Part shown: piece by piece, positions 17,191-22,172 of the stretch
Layout of the letters: every line of letters begins with the position of its first letter
Numbering within the stretch: position 1 is the stretch's first letter
Origin: Prevotellaceae bacterium
Lineage (GTDB): Bacteria; Bacteroidota; Bacteroidia; Bacteroidales; UBA932
Direction of reading: 5' to 3'
NCBI GenBank assembly: GCA_031267155.1
Contig: JAIRZR010000140.1
Coordinates: forward strand, 1 to 25,697
DNA length: 25,697 bases
The notes under the pieces: generated by a model
The model's database searches: none
The model's input: the letters and a program-made list of their open reading frames with translations, nothing else
Told to the model about the DNA's origin: nothing
Program-made: the position numbers and the translations under genes

Positions 17191-17461
17191 GGGATAAAAT
17201 TTTCAAATTTCATCTTGCAGTAAACCCTCACCCTCTGCAATTTTCCGTATCGGTTAAAAAAAACTTTTCGTATATGTAGCAGTACTGTATATCGCATAGT
17301 ACCTGTTTTGGCATAGCTGACAAAATGTCATAACCTGACAAAAAATTGTTTTCGAAAATGGGATAACAGGAAAGTACGGTATTTTTGTTAAAATTTCCAC
17401 AAAATTAAGTTGGTCTATTTAAGGAGATTAAAGGTATAAATTGACAATTGTTTAAAAAATG

Positions 17462-17504
17462 TTAGACAGAATTGTTTAGACAGACTATTAGACAGAATTG
17501 TTTA
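17462..17504. repeat. Iteron-like direct repeats
   Basis: TTAGACAGAATTGTTTA occurs exactly twice (17462-17478 and 17488-17504). A third copy of its first nine bases (TTAGACAGA) lies at 17476-17484. A related TTGACAATTGTTTA is just upstream (17440-17453). Short spaced direct repeats like this are typical binding sites of replication initiators. Confidence 0.65.
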
Positions 17505-17545
17505 TATAGTAAAAAAGTTTGAATAAATAAAAATATTTTAAAAAG

Positions 17546-17554
17546 TTATCCACA
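17546..17554 (+). promoter_or_regulatory. Perfect DnaA box TTATCCACA
   Basis: An exact match to the consensus TTATNCACA lies 42 bp after the iterons, next to a very AT-rich segment. A single box can occur by chance. The neighbouring iterons and replicase-like gene make an origin the better reading. Confidence 0.5.
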
Positions 17555-17653
17555 GGCTATTACTGTGTATGTAAGTGGTTTAAGGAAATTATTGAAATAT
17601 TTTTGCATTTTCCTAACACAAAGTATAAATTTGGACAGTTGATGTATATATGG

Positions 17654-17671
17654 ATACCAGCTAATTGGTAT
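17654..17671. promoter_or_regulatory. Operator-like dyad ATACCA-N6-TGGTAT
   Basis: This perfect 6+6 dyad lies 26 bp before the ATG of the NUMOD3-like gene. It is well placed to control the two translationally coupled genes that follow. Confidence 0.35.
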
Positions 17672-17697
17672 AACCTAAAAAAAAATATTAACAAATT

Positions 17698-17895
17698 ATG
17701 ACAGCAGAACATAAAATAAAAATTGGTAATTCAGTAAGGGAAACTTACACAGACTATCATCGACAGGCAATAAGCCGAGCTAACAAAGGAAAACCGTTAA
17801 GCGATGAACATAAGCAGAAAATAAGCATATCGTGTCGGAGCTATTGGCAGAAAGTAAAAGAATTATTAAACGAACAAAAACAGCTAACAAAATGA
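17698..17895 (+). CDS. Small NUMOD3-like DNA-binding protein
   Basis: This 65-aa basic protein shows two copies of the NUMOD3-type pattern SxEHKxKI...: TAEHKIKIGNS at the start, and GKPLSDEHKQKISIS in the middle after AISRANK. NUMOD3 modules are DNA-binding units normally attached to HNH or GIY-YIG homing nucleases. Here no nuclease domain is attached. Its TGA stop overlaps the ATG of the next gene (ATGA at 17892-17895), so translation of the two is coupled. That partner is PD-(D/E)XK-like, so the pair could be a split nuclease with a separate DNA-binding subunit. This last point is inference. Confidence 0.55.
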   Translation: MTAEHKIKIGNSVRETYTDYHRQAISRANKGKPLSDEHKQKISISCRSYWQKVKELLNEQKQLTK

Positions 17896-18371
17896 ACAAA
17901 TTAGAGAAAAACCCTTATGAAGGTGAGGAACGTTACGACGACCGAGAAAGTAGAGAATTTGCTTATGATGAATTGACACGTGCAGGTCTCAATCCCATTA
18001 TCAATGACAGATATGCGCCTTGCGATATAGATTGCGGCTTATTCTATATAGATGTGAAAACTCATTATTCAACTATAAAAGAACATCCAACCTATGGGAT
18101 AAATGATTACAAATATAACACCTACATATAGTAGGACAAGCCTGTTTTCATTTTCGTTATATTCAGAGATATGAATTATATTGTAGCCAATGTTAGAACC
18201 TATTGCAGGATAGACAAGCAACCGGCGAAATACAACAGAAAGAAAGATACTTTAACGCCTGCTTATATTTTCTATGACTATTTAATCGACGATCCAGTAT
18301 TAACCTTTCGCAGTACACAGGCCGGCATAAGTTTGTAGAATTGGTTCGCAGCATAGAATTTTCAAAAATAA
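17892..18371 (+). pseudogene. PD-(D/E)XK-nuclease-like gene with four in-frame TAG codons
   Basis: The ATG at 17892 opens 79 codons, then TAG TAG (18129-18134). The same frame then continues with coding-like sequence (DKPVFIFVIFRDMNYIVANV...) past two further TAGs (18336, 18354) to a TAA at 18369. The whole would be 159 residues. Before the stops lies the nuclease-like signature CDIDCGLFYIDVKTH (Asp, then D-V-K). After them lies PVFIFVIFRD, the hydrophobic strand that usually follows the catalytic lysine strand in this fold. The stops therefore interrupt one domain, with no frameshift. This is either a nonsense-decayed gene or one that depends on TAG readthrough. With no suppression the product is the 79-aa N-terminal piece. 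The ATGA overlap couples it to the NUMOD3-like gene. Confidence 0.6.
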
Positions 18372-18414
18372 TTTTCAAAATCATTTCCATGATTTTTACA
18401 AATCATTTTGAAAA
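18372..18414. terminator. AT-rich inverted repeat with flanking A run, possible terminator
   Basis: TTTTCAAAAT (18372-18381) pairs with ATTTTGAAAA (18405-18414), directly after the TAA that closes the TAG-interrupted frame. An A run follows on the plus strand, so the U tract would be on the minus strand. Its position exactly after the TAA supports that the interrupted frame is a single gene unit. Confidence 0.4.
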
Positions 18415-18496
18415 AAAAAAGAAAATGCCAGATTTGAAACAGGAACTATTTATTTATGCGATATTTTTTTATCGCTACTAAATTTAATAAAAAAGT

Positions 18497-18660
18497 ATTC
18501 GTTGCAATTAGAGGATTGAAACGGTTATGTTAAAAACGAATGAAATATAAGATTTCAATATATATTATATAAGGCTCTTATGTAGGTTTAATTCGTTCCT
18601 GCATAAGGGCTTCCTCTTTAAAATAGAGTGGTTTAGTGTTGCATTATCCCACTCCACAAA
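18497..18660 (+). ncRNA. Structured leader upstream of the replicase-like gene
   Basis: Several stems occur in a row: TGAAAT/ATTTCA (18541-18557); a 13-bp stem with two G-U pairs (GCTCTTATGTAGG 18574-18586 with CCTGCATAAGGGC 18598-18610, 11-nt loop); and GAGTGG/CCACTC (18626-18654). The 7-mer AACGAAT (18535-18541) is complementary both to ATTCGTT upstream (18497-18503) and to ATTCGTT in the loop of the large hairpin (18591-18597), so two exclusive pairings are possible, one a pseudoknot. This resembles leaders that control plasmid replicase expression. No known family is recognised. Confidence 0.5.
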
Positions 18661-18693
18661 ATAGATCTTTATAAAAATAATATATAATGAAAA

Positions 18694-21315
18694 TTGAAAA
18701 CAATACAAGAAATACTTAAACCCTGCGAAACAGGATACAGAATAAGGAAGGGGAAAACAATAAAAAAGGTTACACTTCAAAAGGCAGAATTAACCTGCAA
18801 TCAATACATAACAGAATTAAAAGAGGAACTTTTATACTGTATAGAAGAAGGCAAGCGCACTCATAAGCCTGTGTTAATCGAGAAAGGCACAACCGGTAAT
18901 GGAGGTACATCTTTTTTCGCAGATGCATTAAAAGAATTGCAGCAGGATATAAATAAAAAAAATATTTTGAAGGTACTGATACTTGTTCCTCTTAATTCCA
19001 TAAGACAGTCCAAAAGAGATGATGACAGATATAATATAATAGATGCCAAAGACCCGTTTGAATTAAGGAATGACAAAGCGAATATTACCACTTATGCCAA
19101 AGCATATAAGCATTATAATAAAAAGAAAACGGATTTGAGGGATATTATAATTCTTTTTGACGAAATCAATTCGATGAAAGAATTTTCCGATATAAAAAAA
19201 ATGTTCAGAATTACCTGCGGCCTTTTAAAACTTAATAATGTAAGTATGGTACTGATGACTGCCTATCTCGATAAATTCATAAGGGAACATATAATATCTA
19301 TAGTTAAACCAATTTGTGTAAATATAAAAGTACTCAATAATGGCTACCATGATTTCAAAACCTATATTGCAAACTCGAATGTATTCAAGAATCTCGACCA
19401 TATTTGTGAGGGCAATCTGAACAGGCTGGTAATTAGTACTAATAACCATAAAAATATTGCCCTGCTTATTAGGGACAATCCTGATACTGTATTTCAATTC
19501 ATAAACGGAGAAACTTTTGAGAGGCATATAAGAGGGCACAAAAATGCAGTTCGGATAGAACATCTTAAAAACATAAACCCAAATCTTCCCTTAATCTATA
19601 CATCCACAATAGCAAGTGGAGGAGATATATATTTTAAGACAATTCCCGAACATTCAAAAATTCTAATAATCGACAGTATGAATGTATTGGGAAACAACAA
19701 TGTAAATCAGGCTATAGGAAGAATTAGAGATAAGAGTATTATAGAAAAAGTATATGTAAACGGTAGAAAATCCTCAAAGAATGAAAATGAAGTTTTCTTT
19801 ACAGATAAATATGTTGAACTTGCAATTGATGAAAGATATAGCCTTGCCTTAAATGGCAAATTAGCAGAACAGGCAGTTTTCCCAGCAAATGGAATAAAGT
19901 TTGATATTGAAAATAAGTCTCTTTATACCATACTGAAATATGGTTATTCCTCAAGATATTACTATTGGGAATATAATAAAAAGGAAGGCACTACCGTATT
20001 GGCTAAAAACCTTATAAACTACCTTAAATATCTCAAACTTAAAAGTCTCTATCCTGAATATGATGATGAAAATAATAAGGAATTTTTTCAAAAAACATTA
20101 TGGAAAGATTGGAAAAAATCCTGTATGGTAGAATGGTTTGGCAGTAAAGATTTAATAGAAACCATGTTTAACCGGATAGATTTCAATAAAGACAAAGAAG
20201 AAGAAGAAGAAGAAAATATTGTAACCTGTAATGATGCAAAAGAAAACACAAAATTAAAAATGCGATTAAGGGCTGAAATTGATACTGTTATTATTCGCAA
20301 TAATGGAAGTATAAAAAACACTTACACTGAAAATGTAAGAGTATTCAACTCATTTACCAATCTGCGAAATGATTACAAAAATGAGATATTGACAAGACAC
20401 AATCTATATGAGTATGATATAAAAAATGCCTATCCAAGATTTCTATGTTTTATCCTGCATCAATTCAAAGACAAATTAAACAGCGATGATTTTGATTTCT
20501 ACAGTCATATTGCACCAAAAATGTTTTCCGGACAAACTCGCGATGAAGTAAAAAAATCGTTTAACAAAAGGCTTAACGGTTTATCAAAAATAAAAAATAC
20601 AAATTCTTTTAATAAGACCCTGAAAGATATTATAAATAAAATTGGATTTGATAAAGAGATATATAACCTTCTCAAAAACATAGTAGATGAGCAGGGCAAT
20701 TGTTACAGAACATTAGGCGCACTTGAAGATTATGTTATGGGAAACCTTATGCACGAAATATATGAGTGGTTTAAGAATGTAAAAGAGAAAATAAAAATCA
20801 TTCGGTTACACGACAGTATAATCACAACTAAACCCATACCTCATTTCAAAGTATCCATAAATGACTATTCCCTGCCTTTGTCAAGTAAACAGAATACTTG
20901 GCGGGAACTCCCGTTAATTAATATGTACGAATACCAAAATCCCCATACAAGAGTTTCTAACTGGTATGAATTAGAACCTGAATATGTTGAACAAAGACCC
21001 TGCATTTATATTAAAGCAGATTATTATACTTTGTATAAAGATGAAACAAGTTATGAGTATAAGCCAGTATTTTCAGATGAAACATATAAGACTTTTGTAG
21101 AAAATCAGAAAGATATTTTTTCAAAACATTCTGAATGTGGCTTGCTCGGCGAAGGTAAGGTAGATGAAGGTAAGGTAAACAGGAATGATATAATGTATAT
21201 CAATAATGCAGGCGAAACATTTACACGATTGCAGGTATCTCAAATAACAAAAATTCCAATTAAGGATAGAAATTTTGCACGTGAAGCAAAGAAGGCGGGA
21301 TTTAAACCAACATAA
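18694..21315 (+). CDS. Putative replicase: SF2-helicase-like domain fused to family-A-polymerase-like domain
   Basis: This 873-aa protein is not one I recognise by name. The N-terminal part has an SF2-like order of motifs: a P-loop-like KGTTGNGGTS (residues 64-73) with Gly where the Walker lysine should be, a Walker B DEIN (Asp156), MTAYLDK (motif III-like) and QAIGRIRDK (motif VI, from Gln339). The C-terminal part has polymerase-like motifs: A, YEYDIKNAYPRF (Asp575); B, R616-x3-K620-x7-N628-G629, the O-helix pattern of family A polymerases and T7-type RNA polymerase with Asn for Tyr; and C, RLHDSII (His706-Asp707-Ser708). An acidic run (EEEEEE) lies between the domains. The frame can begin only at TTG 18694 or later, because TGA precedes it. 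The better-looking ATG at 18687 is out of frame by one base. The inferred role is replication of the element. Confidence 0.6.
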   Translation: MKTIQEILKPCETGYRIRKGKTIKKVTLQKAELTCNQYITELKEELLYCIEEGKRTHKPVLIEKGTTGNGGTSFFADALKELQQDINKKNILKVLILVPLNSIRQSKRDDDRYNIIDAKDPFELRNDKANITTYAKAYKHYNKKKTDLRDIIILFDEINSMKEFSDIKKMFRITCGLLKLNNVSMVLMTAYLDKFIREHIISIVKPICVNIKVLNNGYHDFKTYIANSNVFKNLDHICEGNLNRLVISTNNHKNIALLIRDNPDTVFQFINGETFERHIRGHKNAVRIEHLKNINPNLPLIYTSTIASGGDIYFKTIPEHSKILIIDSMNVLGNNNVNQAIGRIRDKSIIEKVYVNGRKSSKNENEVFFTDKYVELAIDERYSLALNGKLAEQAVFPANGIKFDIENKSLYTILKYGYSSRYYYWEYNKKEGTTVLAKNLINYLKYLKLKSLYPEYDDENNKEFFQKTLWKDWKKSCMVEWFGSKDLIETMFNRIDFNKDKEEEEEENIVTCNDAKENTKLKMRLRAEIDTVIIRNNGSIKNTYTENVRVFNSFTNLRNDYKNEILTRHNLYEYDIKNAYPRFLCFILHQFKDKLNSDDFDFYSHIAPKMFSGQTRDEVKKSFNKRLNGLSKIKNTNSFNKTLKDIINKIGFDKEIYNLLKNIVDEQGNCYRTLGALEDYVMGNLMHEIYEWFKNVKEKIKIIRLHDSIITTKPIPHFKVSINDYSLPLSSKQNTWRELPLINMYEYQNPHTRVSNWYELEPEYVEQRPCIYIKADYYTLYKDETSYEYKPVFSDETYKTFVENQKDIFSKHSECGLLGEGKVDEGKVNRNDIMYINNAGETFTRLQVSQITKIPIKDRNFAREAKKAGFKPT

Positions 21316-21640
21316 TTATCTTATTTTCAAAGTGATATGTTAAAAGTGCAAAGATTCCATTTATAGTTTAACACATTTTAGTAATGGATTGACTATCAAA
21401 CAGTTATCTCGATTGGGGAGTCGCTTCAAAAAGTGCCTGTAATGCATTGATACTCATAGGGGTTACAAGCGCGAACCCCCCAAAACGCCTAAGAAGAAAA
21501 AAGAACAAAACAGGCAGGAACGAACAGACCGAACAGACCGAAAAGGACTAAACCATAATATATATAAACACTACAATATCATTTATATAACAAACATTAT
21601 AAACAGTTTTCTTCAATATACGGGACGTAGTTTCTGCCAA
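21316..21640. other. Gene-poor stretch after the replicase-like gene with a decayed reading frame
   Basis: No intact gene is seen. One frame reads SNGLTIKQLSRLGSRFKKCL (21379-21439), TAA, then a basic CIDTHRGYKREPP...KKKKEQNRQER segment to TAA at 21548. It looks like the remnant of a small DNA-binding protein. A GGGGTT/AACCCC hairpin (21459-21479) and a doubled GAACAGACC (21523-21540) lie inside. The string AAAAAGTGCCT occurs at 21428 and again at 21795. Confidence 0.35.
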
Positions 21641-21642
21641 AT

Positions 21643-21726
21643 CTCAATCATAGCCCAGCAATCGCAGCCCAGCATACCAGCACCCTCAATCATAGCCAAG
21701 CAATCGCAGCCCAGCATACCAGCACT
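21643..21726. repeat. Two tandem copies of a 42-bp repeat
   Basis: The unit starts with CTCAATCATAGCC and ends with CCCAGCATACCAGCAC. The copies at 21643-21684 and 21685-21726 differ at about two positions. The unit length is a multiple of three, but the frame has no start codon, so it is probably non-coding. Confidence 0.8.
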
Positions 21727-21940
21727 ACCCTTAACAATCTAAGTTACCGTAACATAATACACCAACCAAATGGTAAAGTACTCTCAAATCGCCTAAAAAG
21801 TGCCTTTATTTAAATCCTGCTGTTCCTGATGTTCCTGCTGTTCGGCTCTGTTCTTTGATGCAAATTATTCGTAGGTGAGCGCAAGCGAACAAAAACACAA
21901 AGTCGCTTGCGACACCAATAGAAAGTTCAGAAAGATTTTT

Positions 21941-21969
21941 TTTGATATGATAAAAAAATACTATCTTTG
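21941..21969 (+). promoter_or_regulatory. Possible promoter with -7 box TATCTTTG
   Basis: TATCTTTG (21962-21969) fits TAnnTTTG. A TTTG at 21941-21944 is only 17 bp away, shorter than usual. It is the only good candidate upstream of the lipoprotein gene at 22173. Confidence 0.45.
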
Positions 21970-22106
21970 CGGCCTCAAATCTTATTCCCGCCGAAACTTG
22001 CAAAATTCCCCTTAAAAACGACTTTGGCCTTCTTTGGGACAAAATTTCCGATTAAGAAAACTTCTAACAATATGATTTATAGAGAATAATATCTCCCAAT
22101 ATATCT

Positions 22107-22118
22107 TCCCGCAGGGAC
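22107..22118. other. Candidate right attachment core (TCCCGCAGGGAC)
   Basis: This is the second exact copy of the 12-mer at 15298-15309, in direct orientation, 6.8 kb away. Base composition returns to that of the chromosome shortly after it. Confidence 0.35.
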
Positions 22119-22172
22119 GGGATGTCGGTAGAAAAATTTAAATAATATTATAAATTAAATAAGTATGCATAT

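Larger units (their letters stand above)
17191..17697. other. AT-rich origin-like region between the coiled-coil and NUMOD3-like genes
   Basis: There is no gene in this ~500-bp stretch. It contains TGACA/TGTCA hairpin sequences (17318-17340), the iterons and the DnaA box listed separately, very AT-rich DNA (17504-17545), and a dyad ATACCA-N6-TGGTAT (17654-17671) just before the next gene. The combination looks like a plasmid-type origin. It lies in the same element as the replicase-like gene. Confidence 0.5.
21727..22172. other. Leader region upstream of the collagen-like lipoprotein gene
   Basis: No gene is supported. The region has imperfect CCTGCTGTTC repeats (21817-21845), a GTCGC-TT-GCGAC hairpin (21902-21913), a -7-like box TATCTTTG (21962-21969) with TTTG 17 bp upstream, and a TCCC-GCA-GGGA hairpin (22107-22117). 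If the promoter is real, the mRNA has a leader of about 200 nt. Confidence 0.45.

Noticed and set aside
15734..21315. General TAG recoding of the whole AT-rich element
   Set aside because: The integrase and replicase frames have no in-frame TAG and use CAA/CAG for Gln, so any readthrough would be limited to the one gene.
21421..21480. tRNA-like appearance (GGGGTT...AACCCC arm) near the right edge of the element
   Set aside because: The arm has an oversized loop without TTCRA, and no acceptor, D or anticodon arms fit. It is only a hairpin.
21806..22042. 78-codon minus-strand frame
   Set aside because: It overlaps repeats and a promoter-like sequence on the plus strand, with no recognisable protein features.
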